A stretch of DNA of 18,378 nucleotides from Clostridium sp. CAG:465 (lineage in GTDB: Bacteria > Bacillota > Clostridia > TANB77 > CAG-465): NCBI GenBank assembly GCA_000433755.1, contig FR891233.1, positions 1-18,378 of the forward strand. Reading direction: 5' to 3'. The notes beneath the pieces were generated by a model. That model made no database searches, was not told the DNA's origin, and saw nothing but the letters and a program-made list of their open reading frames with translations. Below are positions 6,429-14,109 of the stretch, piece after piece. The translations under genes and the position numbers were made by a program. Positions within the stretch are counted from its first letter, which is position 1; each line of letters opens with the position of its first letter.

Positions 6429-8489
6429 TTAGAAAGACATTTTTGTAAAGTAATTCATCATTTGCATTATTGATACAATCATAAGTGGTGCAACTAAATA
6501 TCCACCTATAAGTAGTACCATTGGTGTAAATCCAAGTACTTTACCTATTGCTGTTTTCTTTTTAATTAACCTTTCATTTCCTTCTTTTCTTCTTTCATGG
6601 AAGAAAGCTCTTTCTGTTTCAAGCTCATCAAATGCATCTCTTATTGGTATTCTCTCAACAGCCGATTGTAATTGTTCTATAATTCTTTGGAAATCCTTGT
6701 AAGGTACATCTTCCTTTAAATCTTCCAATGCTTCATATGCACCAGATTCATAGTTGTTAAGACATGTTGCGATTGGTTCTTTAAATGCATAAGAGAATCT
6801 ACATAACCATTCTAGAATCGTTTGTACATCAATTCTGTCTATATACATAAGCATAAGTATAATTGACTGGAATTGCATAATTTCATTTTCTTTTTCCATC
6901 TCACGTATTTTGTTACGTATAAATAATATAATTGATGGAACATAATAGGCTATAAATGCTAGAACAAACGATGTAAGTACTTGCCAGAACTTAATATATG
7001 AATTTTTAACACTTTGTATTTTGTCATATACTCTTGCAACTTCATCTGCATCAGCTTTACCCGTTACAGGATCAGCAAATTCCATTTCAAGTTGTTCTTT
7101 TGTAACATTTTTATTTTTATATTTATCAATATACGTTTTATCTCTATCATTAATAGCTTGTGCAGCTTGTTCTTGTTGTTCTGTAAGCTGTCCAAATGAT
7201 AAAAATTCATCACTTATTTTGTTATATGTGGCTTTTACATCTATTCTTGTTACATTAAACATAAGTATTAAAGCAAGAATAAATGTAACAACAGCTGCTG
7301 TTATTTTATTTACATACAACCATTCAATAGTAAGATAAGAATTAGTATTTTTAATAAGCATTGTTTCTTTTCTATTTTTCTTTGTATGTGGTCTTGATTT
7401 AAATGCATCTACCACTAATTTTACAATTGTAATTTTATATAGCTTGTCTTGCCATTTTACACTTGCTACTCTATCAAATTTTATTTGTTCAGAATCTTCT
7501 TTTACAATTCTTAACATTAAATATGATACAAATATTGATATTATTATAAGAGACTGCATTATAAATCCAAAACTACTGTTATAGAAGTTTGAAAGTGCTG
7601 GAAAGTTTGACTCAGCCCATGCTTGTAATGGTTTTATACATACAATTGGTACTACAGCAATAATATTTAAACTTCTAAACATATAATTTATTTTATCTTG
7701 TTTTAGTATTTCAAGATATATATCTTGTAAAATATTGTTTAAATTTTTAAGATAAACAGAAGTTCCATCAACCTTCCTATCACCTAGGTCATAAGTAAGA
7801 TATGATATACCGGCAAACAATTTAAGAAATCTATTTGGAGCTGTATCATAATATTTTTCAAGCTCAACTTCTGGATTATCAGATATTATAGCTTCTTTTA
7901 TCTTCTTTAATTGAGGTCCTATTTCTTTATCACCCATTTCATCAATTGCTGTATTAAAAGCCTCATCAATCATTCCATGTTCATGAAATGCATGTCTTAT
8001 TGCAGTAAATGTATCAGGCATTTGCCTTAATATTTTATTTGAAACAGATGTTATACCAAGGTCTATCATCTTTTCTGCAATAATTAAAACACCAACTATA
8101 ACTATAAGTGACATGTATAAATCATTTACTAGATTTAGTAATACAAATAATGAAACAAAAATGAATATTACTGCAATTAGCATATATTTACCAGTTCTTT
8201 TTCTTATTTCATATTCTGTATAATCATTTGTCATTTCAAGTTTTAATCTTGTTTTCTTTGTATAATACTTTATTACTGGCATTTTAACAAATGTCATATA
8301 TACCATTTGATATAATCTATCAAATATATCTTTAAAACTAGATTTGTTTTTTACTACTAGATTATCTTTTGCAAAAAGCGCAGAATTTTTCTTATATTTA
8401 TGTTTTAATATTCTAAGATATACAAGTAATGCAGTTATTCCAATTACAGAAACAGCTAGTAAACCTATTGCTATATAAGTAACACTCAT
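6429..8489 (-). CDS. Double T2SF platform protein (TadB-TadC-like fusion)
   Basis: A 686-residue polytopic membrane protein, the inner-membrane platform on which the ATPase acts. Hydrophobic segments lie near 5-27, 102-122, 124-140, 272-288, 306-327, 396-413, 502-524 and 649-676. They enclose two cytoplasmic T2SF-like domains (about 140-270 and 525-648). The second reads like a normal TadC end, with an R-x-x-x-x-AF-DELE-T-E-RAFF helix and a GF-x-P-x-VLL closing helix. In most Tad systems these are two separate genes of about 300 residues each, so this appears to be a fusion. A polar Lys/Glu/Gln-rich loop (about 415-500) between the halves should lie outside. The ribosome site GGAGGTGAT lies in the end of the ATPase gene, 4 bases away, so the two are translationally coupled. 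Confidence 0.85.
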   Translation of the reverse strand: MSVTYIAIGLLAVSVIGITALLVYLRILKHKYKKNSALFAKDNLVVKNKSSFKDIFDRLYQMVYMTFVKMPVIKYYTKKTRLKLEMTNDYTEYEIRKRTGKYMLIAVIFIFVSLFVLLNLVNDLYMSLIVIVGVLIIAEKMIDLGITSVSNKILRQMPDTFTAIRHAFHEHGMIDEAFNTAIDEMGDKEIGPQLKKIKEAIISDNPEVELEKYYDTAPNRFLKLFAGISYLTYDLGDRKVDGTSVYLKNLNNILQDIYLEILKQDKINYMFRSLNIIAVVPIVCIKPLQAWAESNFPALSNFYNSSFGFIMQSLIIISIFVSYLMLRIVKEDSEQIKFDRVASVKWQDKLYKITIVKLVVDAFKSRPHTKKNRKETMLIKNTNSYLTIEWLYVNKITAAVVTFILALILMFNVTRIDVKATYNKISDEFLSFGQLTEQQEQAAQAINDRDKTYIDKYKNKNVTKEQLEMEFADPVTGKADADEVARVYDKIQSVKNSYIKFWQVLTSFVLAFIAYYVPSIILFIRNKIREMEKENEIMQFQSIILMLMYIDRIDVQTILEWLCRFSYAFKEPIATCLNNYESGAYEALEDLKEDVPYKDFQRIIEQLQSAVERIPIRDAFDELETERAFFHERRKEGNERLIKKKTAIGKVLGFTPMVLLIGGYLVAPLMIVSIMQMMNYFTKMSF

Positions 8490-8493
8490 TTTA

Positions 8494-10392
8494 TCACCTC
8501 CAAGCTGTATCTATGAAGTTATCAAAACTTTTTACATCTTCTGGTGACATATTGTCTCTCATAGATTTAATATTTTCTTCACTTATTGGATTTACAAATA
8601 CATACTTTCCATCGTGCCATTCTACAATATTTTTATATGTATAATTACTTGTTTGAGTCATATGCTCAAAATATTCTACTGCGTTATCCATAAAGCTGTC
8701 TAACTTCTTGTCCATATCTTTATAATTCTTGTAATCACTATTATATGTAAACTTTTTCTCAAGAGGTATACATTCTGTTATTCTTTCAATATATCTTGTA
8801 CCATCTGTTCCTCTTTTTAAGTGAATATCAAAGTTTATAACAGATACAACCTGTACCTCTGCAACATCTTCAGATTGGAACATACCTATTTTTAAAAGTG
8901 AGTTTCTAAGTGCTGTGATTAAGTTTGGAAATGTTTTAGCATGGTGAGTAAATAGTGTAAACTTAGAGGCAACCTGTGCCATTTGAATCATCCATGCAGC
9001 AACCGGATCAGTTGCAACCTCACCTAATATGTTAACTCCACCATCAGTTTTCTTTTGAACGTCTAGACCTTCTTGTCCATTTATAGTTTCAGTTTCTCTA
9101 AGTGACAAAATGTTGTGATAAGGATAAATTTTTCTTAAGTGTAACTCGAATGCTGTTTCCTGTACACGAATTGTAATTGTTGGGTATAAATATTTCATTA
9201 TAGCCATTAGTAATGTTGTTTTACCACAACCCTGTTCACCAGTTATTGCTGTTACTCTTGCGCCTCTAACTAAATATTTTAATAGCTCAATTACATTTGC
9301 TTTATTTTCATGTATTAAAAGCTGTTCTGCAGAAATAAGTGTTGGAGGAGCAAATTTTCTTACGAAGAATGCCCATGATTCTGAAAAGTTTGGACGTAAA
9401 ACAACAATACGAGAACCATCTTTCATTTCATTTATTTTATAACCAACAGACTCAGACAATTGTCCTGGGTTATTATATTTATATATATTTTGACACACTC
9501 TTTTAAGTTCAGACTCACTACCAAACGATAAGAAAGATAAGTAAGTTGATTTACCTTTATAGAATATCCAAACACTGTCATAAGACATTGGTATCTTTCT
9601 CTCATTCATTTGTTCTAGGTAATCTTCCATACCTACAACTTGATCCAAGAATGATGGAGGTATACCAGATACACCACCAGATACACCATCAATATTCATG
9701 TCACGAATATCATCTACAACACTGTATCCTTTATATCCTTGATAAACTCTTTGAACTACAATTTCTAGTTTATCTTCGAAAGATAGAGTATCAGGAGTTA
9801 CTTCGTTTTGAAATATTTGATGTATTTCAGAAGCTGTTATAACATAAGATGGAACCTCTGGATCAAATTCATATTTAGGTTCATCCAAATTATATTTTGT
9901 AATAATTTGTGTAAGTGCCTCTGCTTTAAATTGCTTTTTATATAAATATAACAATATTTCAAATTCATCTTGTGGTGTAAGTTCATCAAATTCACTAAAA
10001 GGAATTGCATTATTAATATTAGAGTTGTTTACTTTATATGTATTTCTTAACAAATCAAACATTAAAGTCTTTACATATTTTTTATCACTAGCATCAGCAT
10101 AACCTGCTCCCTTTAGTGCTTTTTTTAATTCATACTTTACATTTTTTCTTCTTTCAAATTCTTCTTCTGAAAGAGCCAAATCGTAAAGATTCATTCTTGT
10201 GATTTCATCAAATTGTTTTTTTATAAATGCTTGCATACTTGCTATACTATACTTTTCTTTTGTTCTTTCAAGTTCAGAACGTCTACTATCTTCATCAGGG
10301 CTAGTCTTTCTTACTTTGTAAATTATAAAAAAGGCAACAAATGCAACTAGTAGTACGATAAGTATAATATTAAATACAAAAGCAACTGACAT
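8494..10392 (-). CDS. tadA: TadA/CpaF-type secretion ATPase with N-terminal membrane anchor
   Basis: This is the motor of the pilus machine, a PilT/VirB11-superfamily ATPase of 632 residues. The ATG at 10392 is preferred over the in-frame GTG at 10401 because the GTG lies inside the AGAGGTGG ribosome site. Walker A is G385-E-Q-G-C-G-K391-T-T. The GEVATD segment at 457-462 sits where the family has its conserved Glu, and a THHA motif near 481 matches the His box. The N-terminal 380 residues are long and helical, as in the TadA N-domain. Unusually, residues 2-24 are a strong hydrophobic helix followed by basic residues, so the enzyme should be membrane-tethered; typical TadA is soluble. It may hand energy directly to the T2SF protein encoded next door. 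Confidence 0.9.
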   Translation of the reverse strand: MSVAFVFNIILIVLLVAFVAFFIIYKVRKTSPDEDSRRSELERTKEKYSIASMQAFIKKQFDEITRMNLYDLALSEEEFERRKNVKYELKKALKGAGYADASDKKYVKTLMFDLLRNTYKVNNSNINNAIPFSEFDELTPQDEFEILLYLYKKQFKAEALTQIITKYNLDEPKYEFDPEVPSYVITASEIHQIFQNEVTPDTLSFEDKLEIVVQRVYQGYKGYSVVDDIRDMNIDGVSGGVSGIPPSFLDQVVGMEDYLEQMNERKIPMSYDSVWIFYKGKSTYLSFLSFGSESELKRVCQNIYKYNNPGQLSESVGYKINEMKDGSRIVVLRPNFSESWAFFVRKFAPPTLISAEQLLIHENKANVIELLKYLVRGARVTAITGEQGCGKTTLLMAIMKYLYPTITIRVQETAFELHLRKIYPYHNILSLRETETINGQEGLDVQKKTDGGVNILGEVATDPVAAWMIQMAQVASKFTLFTHHAKTFPNLITALRNSLLKIGMFQSEDVAEVQVVSVINFDIHLKRGTDGTRYIERITECIPLEKKFTYNSDYKNYKDMDKKLDSFMDNAVEYFEHMTQTSNYTYKNIVEWHDGKYVFVNPISEENIKSMRDNMSPEDVKSFDNFIDTAWR

Positions 10393-10418
10393 ACTTTCCA
10401 CCTCTTATTCTATTATTT

Positions 10419-11234
10419 TTAATTATCTTTTATTTTTGCAATATTTACGATCTCATTTACAATGTTTAATGTTTGAAAAATAAAATTACCGTTATAATCT
10501 TTTGGATCAGAATTAATATTCTTATATAAAAAATCTATAACAGTTCCAGAATTACACGCATCACTAAACATATAATTATGTGGTATTACATATATAGGAT
10601 CTTTAACTTTATATTTTAATTTTATATTCATAACATTAAACTTTGAAGCTGCTTCATAATCAGCTATAACAATAATCTTAGTTTTGTCTTTTAAACTCTC
10701 ATTATTTGAAAGTGTAGTAAAGAAATCACTAAACTTTACTGCATCCTGATTTACAACACATACAACTATTTCAGCATCTGCTACCGTATCCATAATGCTC
10801 TTTTTATCTAATGATTTTGGCATATCAACAAAAACTAAATCATATATTTCGTCAGCTTTTCTTGTCATGTATGGAAGATTGTCAATAATTTGTTTATATC
10901 CATCAGGATCGTCTGCACTCATTCCATACAAAATATCTAATCTTTCTTTCAAAACAGGTTTAGCATAGTTTTGAATTGAATCTGCTGTAAGTTTATTACT
11001 AGAAATAAGTCTAATTAGAGCATTTATTCCAATATTTGAATTATTAAATACACCACTTTGTTTTAATTCTTCATATGGAGTAAAAGAAGATTCCATTTTT
11101 CTTGAATTAAAGTTGGCTTGCATAAGTAAACTTGTCACCTTATGTGTCATTCCCATTAACGTACTTATAGCAACTGCCGTATGCGTATTTCCTGTCATGT
11201 TTTCATAAGGACTCCAAAATACAATTCTTGGCAT
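10419..11234 (-). CDS. MinD/TadZ-like protein with altered P-loop (second copy)
   Basis: A 271-residue protein of the SIMIBI/ParA-MinD fold. It opens MPRIVFWSPYEN, then T14-G-N-T-H-T19 replaces the deviant Walker A K-G-G-x-G-K-T: both lysines are gone. A YDLVFVDMP strand (Walker B-like) and a VVCVVNQD strand follow in the expected order, then a TKIIVIADYEA strand. TadZ proteins localise Tad machines at specific cell sites; here nucleotide hydrolysis is likely lost, and a docking or dimer role is inferred. The start codon overlaps the stop of the preceding gene by one base (TAATG), with AAGGAGGAA before it, so translation is coupled to its partner and the two probably form a heterodimer. Confidence 0.8.
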   Translation of the reverse strand: MPRIVFWSPYENMTGNTHTAVAISTLMGMTHKVTSLLMQANFNSRKMESSFTPYEELKQSGVFNNSNIGINALIRLISSNKLTADSIQNYAKPVLKERLDILYGMSADDPDGYKQIIDNLPYMTRKADEIYDLVFVDMPKSLDKKSIMDTVADAEIVVCVVNQDAVKFSDFFTTLSNNESLKDKTKIIVIADYEAASKFNVMNIKLKYKVKDPIYVIPHNYMFSDACNSGTVIDFLYKNINSDPKDYNGNFIFQTLNIVNEIVNIAKIKDN

Positions 11235-11950
11235 TAATTTTTCCTCCTTTTTATTTGAGTTAAAACTTTTTTAGCATTAACATCACCTAATATTTCAGCA
11301 GTAAGATCTGCAAGTGTAGCAACATATAGTTTTGTATGTTTTCTTGTATCAATTATTCCACTAAACTGTGAATCAATATCTACTAATTTATCCTGTTCCT
11401 CAAGAGGAAATTCATAACTTGGTTCTTTCCAACTTACATCATAGTCTTTAATTTTTTGTTCGAAATAATCATTTGCCGCTCTTGAGACATATGATCTATA
11501 CATTATCTTTGTCATCTCAAGTTTTGAATCCTCTTCACTGCTATACACTCTCATTGCTTTTATAATTTCTTTATTTTTTGCTACTGAAAGTACACTAGTA
11601 TCAATAAAAAAGTATACTTTATCTAATCCTCTTGTTCTAAAAAATTCATATGATCTTGCACTATCCATATCAATTAAAACAAAATCATATAACGCAATAT
11701 TTATACTTTGCTCTGCCATATAATTTTCTACATCGTGCATACTATCAAATCCAACAGCAAAGTCAATATTATTATATTGAGTAACATAGGCCCTGCCTAT
11801 ATTATCTAAAGCAGGTACTATGTATTTTAATTTTCTATCTAAAGTTGCATCAACTACAAGGACTGATTTATCCATTATATTGATGGCTCTTGCAAGATTT
11901 AATATCATATCATATTTGTCTACATACCCTATTAATCCAATTACTTGCAT
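11234..11950 (-). CDS. MinD/TadZ-like protein without Walker A (first copy)
   Basis: A 238-residue protein with the same fold pattern as its neighbour. A first strand MQVIGLIGYV is followed by DKYDMILNLARAI, where a P-loop would be, but there is no Gly-Lys-Thr. A KSVLVVDAT strand then resembles the second strand of MinD, and YDFVLIDMD resembles Walker B. So it looks like a pseudo-ATPase of the TadZ/CpaE group. AGGAGGAAA precedes the ATG at about 5 bases. It sits between the CpaB-like gene and the second TadZ-like gene, the usual place for cpaE. An alternative would be a diverged receiver-type domain, but the Walker B-like strand argues against that. Confidence 0.75.
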   Translation of the reverse strand: MQVIGLIGYVDKYDMILNLARAINIMDKSVLVVDATLDRKLKYIVPALDNIGRAYVTQYNNIDFAVGFDSMHDVENYMAEQSINIALYDFVLIDMDSARSYEFFRTRGLDKVYFFIDTSVLSVAKNKEIIKAMRVYSSEEDSKLEMTKIMYRSYVSRAANDYFEQKIKDYDVSWKEPSYEFPLEEQDKLVDIDSQFSGIIDTRKHTKLYVATLADLTAEILGDVNAKKVLTQIKRRKN

Positions 11951-11974
11951 TTAATTTCCTCCTATTTTACGGTT

Positions 11975-13021
11975 CTATTGTTCAGTTGTTCCGTTTAATA
12001 AAGCTGTTCTTTGGTTTTGTTGTGTTGTTATAGATGTTTGAGCTCCACTTACAATGTTACTATAATTTTCTTTATTATCAGCTTTGTAACTGCTAAGACC
12101 GCTTTCAATTTTTCTTCTTGATTCTTCACTTAATTTAGCTGTAGCTTGATCTAATATATTATCATTTGATTTCATAAGTTGCATTACTTGTGAATTTGGT
12201 TGATAATTTTCTGTTATTCTTGTTGCTGATGATGCGAAGTTTTTGTATTTTATAATTAGATCAAACATTTTTTCTGTAAATTCATCGGCATCTGCTTCTT
12301 GTAAAGTACTTAGTTCTTTATCAATTTCTTCAGCCACATAACCTTTTGCTGTTGTAGTTGCTTCTTCTGATAAGTTAGTTTGTGATGTTGCATCTGTATA
12401 TTTAGTTGCATATAATTTTGAACCTTGATTTAAGTAAGAGTCAACTGTAGCACTGTTAAGAAGTAATCTTTCATCTTCTGCTAAATCCATCCAAAAAGTT
12501 GTTCCAACAATATTTTCTATTTTCTTTTGCGCTAAAACAACATAATCTGTTCCGTTAGGGAACATTATTCTTATATCAACATAATCACCAATATTAAGGT
12601 CAGTTGGCATAAGAACTGTATTTACTTCTTGAGATCTTACATCAGCTGCAACTATTTCAGAAGTAACCATAGTGCTAAGGACTGGAACATTAGCCGCAAT
12701 ATTATACTTTGCAACGCTTCCAACTACTTCATTTGTGCTTTTTGCAGCTCCATTTGGTATTGTGTTTTTATTTATGTTTTTAGCAATAGTAACCATATCA
12801 TCAGTAATAACCTCACCTTGTATTATATCTCTTTTACAAACAACAACATCTTGTGTATATTTTTTATTATACCCATTATTTGTTCCATTTTGATAACTCT
12901 TTACTGTACTTATTGACCACCATAAAGAAAGTCCAATTCCAACTACACCAATTCCAAGGCCAATAAATACTCCTTGCATTGTTTTTTTCTTAATTTGACT
13001 CATTCCAATCATATGTTTCAA
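11975..13021 (-). CDS. cpaB: CpaB/RcpC-like SAF-domain pilus assembly protein
   Basis: A 348-residue protein and the first gene of the operon. GGAGG lies 7 bases before the ATG. Residues 17-36 are a membrane helix. Residues about 57-118 match an SAF domain: VVVCKRDIIQGEVITDDMV followed by a VGSVAKYNIAANVPV segment. Residues 119-205 look like the RcpC/CpaB extension, with a GDYVDIRIMFPNGTDYVVL block and a LAEDERLLL helix. The remaining 140 residues are Gln/Ser/Asn-rich and helical. In Gram-negative Tad systems CpaB sits with the secretin; here no secretin is present, and SAF-type folds bind glycans in related proteins, so contact with the cell wall is the likely role. A leader of about 60 bases contains a small hairpin. 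Confidence 0.88.
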   Translation of the reverse strand: MKHMIGMSQIKKKTMQGVFIGLGIGVVGIGLSLWWSISTVKSYQNGTNNGYNKKYTQDVVVCKRDIIQGEVITDDMVTIAKNINKNTIPNGAAKSTNEVVGSVAKYNIAANVPVLSTMVTSEIVAADVRSQEVNTVLMPTDLNIGDYVDIRIMFPNGTDYVVLAQKKIENIVGTTFWMDLAEDERLLLNSATVDSYLNQGSKLYATKYTDATSQTNLSEEATTTAKGYVAEEIDKELSTLQEADADEFTEKMFDLIIKYKNFASSATRITENYQPNSQVMQLMKSNDNILDQATAKLSEESRRKIESGLSSYKADNKENYSNIVSGAQTSITTQQNQRTALLNGTTEQ

Positions 13022-13050
13022 CCTCCAAAAAATTAATTTTTACCTCAAAA

Positions 13051-13075
13051 TATATTTCATAGAAATGAAAATATA
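13051..13075 (-). promoter_or_regulatory. Small hairpin in the leader of the pilus operon
   Basis: TTTCAT and ATGAAA arms enclose a 4-base loop (minus strand TTCT), and the pairing continues outward through A-T pairs with one bulge. It lies between the predicted transcription start (near 13082) and the ribosome binding site of the CpaB-like gene. It could protect the 5' end of a very long mRNA. Its stability is low because it is nearly all A-T. Confidence 0.4.
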
Positions 13076-13088
13076 CTATATCATATCT

Positions 13089-13117
13089 AGTATATATTTT
13101 TATTAATAAAAAATCAA
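13089..13117 (-). promoter_or_regulatory. Candidate sigma-A-type promoter of the pilus operon
   Basis: On the minus strand, TTGATT (13117-13112), a 17-base spacer and TATACT (13094-13089) give a near-consensus vegetative promoter. It is the best match in the 260-base gap between the carboxypeptidase fragment and the CpaB-like gene, and it lies downstream of both the terminator and the phased repeats. Predicted start is near 13082. The region is A+T-rich, so chance matches are possible; the location makes it credible. Confidence 0.6.
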
Positions 13118-13147
13118 CACTGAGATAAAAATTTTTTTTAACAAATC

Positions 13148-13191
13148 GAAAATGAAACAAAAGTGAAACATTAATGAAATTTTAATGAAAT
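13148..13191 (-). promoter_or_regulatory. Four direct repeats at 11-bp period, probable response-regulator site
   Basis: The minus strand carries TTTCATT, TTTCATT, TTTCACT and TTTCATT, each separated by 4 bases. The TGAAA cores on the plus strand start at 13153, 13164, 13175 and 13186, exactly 11 bp apart. Seven-base repeats with 4-base spacers are the layout of PhoB/PhoP/OmpR-family sites, and they lie 31 bp upstream of the -35 box, where an activator would bind. A weaker fifth unit may follow at 13192-13202. No regulator gene is in the window. Confidence 0.6.
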
Positions 13192-13210
13192 TTAACGAGT
13201 GAATTCTTGT

Positions 13211-13257
13211 AAAAAAATGTCAAAAGTTATTACAAATATTGTAAAAACCTTTGACAC
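13211..13257 (-). terminator. Strong rho-independent terminator after the carboxypeptidase fragment
   Basis: The minus-strand transcript forms two 18-base arms (13257-13240 and 13234-13217) with a 5-base loop. Seventeen of 18 positions pair, counting two G-U pairs, and a run of seven U follows (13217-13211). It lies 26 bases beyond the stop at 13283. It would stop carboxypeptidase or element transcription before the pilus promoter. Confidence 0.85.
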
Positions 13258-13282
13258 TTTTAAATAATATATAATCTATAAT

Positions 13283-14089
13283 CTATCCTTTATTTATAAG
13301 ATAAAATCTTGCAGCTTCCTTAATATAATCAACTAAGTTTGATTTTGGAGCGTCCTTTAATATTACAAGCTTACTCTCCCCTATCTTTTCATTTGTGTCT
13401 TTATTAAATATTTCAATATTTCCTACTTCATCTCCATTAGAGATAGGTGCTATTAAATTATCATTATATGTTATTTTTTCAACTGTATCTATTTTTGCAC
13501 CTTTATCAGCAAGAATTGTAACACCATCTTTTATAGCTACTTCAAAACTTTGGTTTACACATTTATTAACATTTATACTACCAGTCACAACTCCTTTTTC
13601 ACAAACACTTTTAACTTCATAATTTGCAAAACCATAATCTAAAAGTTGTTTTACTTCTTCAAGTCTTACAGCACTTGATGGTGCTCTCATTACAACCGCT
13701 ATAAAAGAAGTCCCATCTCTTGTAGCAGTACCTGATAAGTTAAACAATGCTTGTGAAGTTGAACCAGTTTTAAGACCAGTTGCGCCCTCATAAAAACGAA
13801 TTAACTTATTTGTACTATTTAAGCCAAACGTTCCATCTCTTAAAGTATCTTGCCAAATAGATGTATATTTTAAAATATCAGGATGCTTTGTTATAAGTTC
13901 TCTTGACATTATTGCAATATCTTTAGCTGTTGTATAATGTCCTTCTTCATCTATTCCATGTGAATTTTTAAAGCAAGTATTTTCCATTCCAAGTTCTTTT
14001 GCCTTATCATTCATCATTTTAACAAAATTTTCTTCACTTCCACCGATTTTTTCGGCCATAGCAACAGTAACATCTCTATGTGTGAATTT
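13283..14089 (-). pseudogene. D-Ala-D-Ala carboxypeptidase (peptidase S11), 5' part removed by element insertion
   Basis: The frame is open from 14089 to 13283 and encodes the C-terminal 60-70 percent of a DacF/PBP5-like DD-carboxypeptidase, which trims the last D-alanine from peptidoglycan stem peptides outside the cell. The sequence starts at H-R-D-V-T-V-A-M-A-E-K-I-G-G, where intact enzymes read S-G-N-D-V-x-V-A. So the S-x-x-K acylation site is missing and the S-x-N motif is cut through, while the K-T-G motif (GLKTGSTSQ) and the PBP5 C-terminal beta domain with a final amphipathic helix remain. A stop (14092-14090) lies just upstream and recombinase DNA begins at once. The ATG at 14059 would give 258 residues but no active site. 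Presumably the other half lies across the element; excision would restore the gene. Confidence 0.88.
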
Positions 14090-14092
14090 CTA
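14072..14092 (-). other. Inferred end of the integrated element (attachment junction)
   Basis: The carboxypeptidase reading matches its family up to Asp (GAT at 14074-14072). The codon before it (AGA, 14077-14075) replaces the expected Asn of S-G-N, and then unrelated sequence and a stop follow. Large serine recombinases of the TnpX/TndX group exchange at a GA dinucleotide, and AGAGAT here offers two. The exact base cannot be fixed without the other junction or an empty site. Confidence 0.55.
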
Positions 14093-14109
14093 GCATGAAA
14101 AAAATCTAA

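Noticed and set aside
10393..10401. GTG at 10401 as start of the secretion ATPase
   Set aside because: It lies inside the AGAGGTGG ribosome site; the ATG at 10392 has proper spacing.
13206..13256. TTGACA-like boxes near 13218-13223 and the TGTCAAA repeat as promoters
   Set aside because: They are the arms of the terminator hairpin, and no -10 box stands at the right distance.
13283..14059. Complete short carboxypeptidase starting at the ATG at 14059
   Set aside because: The catalytic Ser-x-x-Lys is absent and family similarity extends upstream of this ATG to about 14074, so it is a truncated gene and not a short one.
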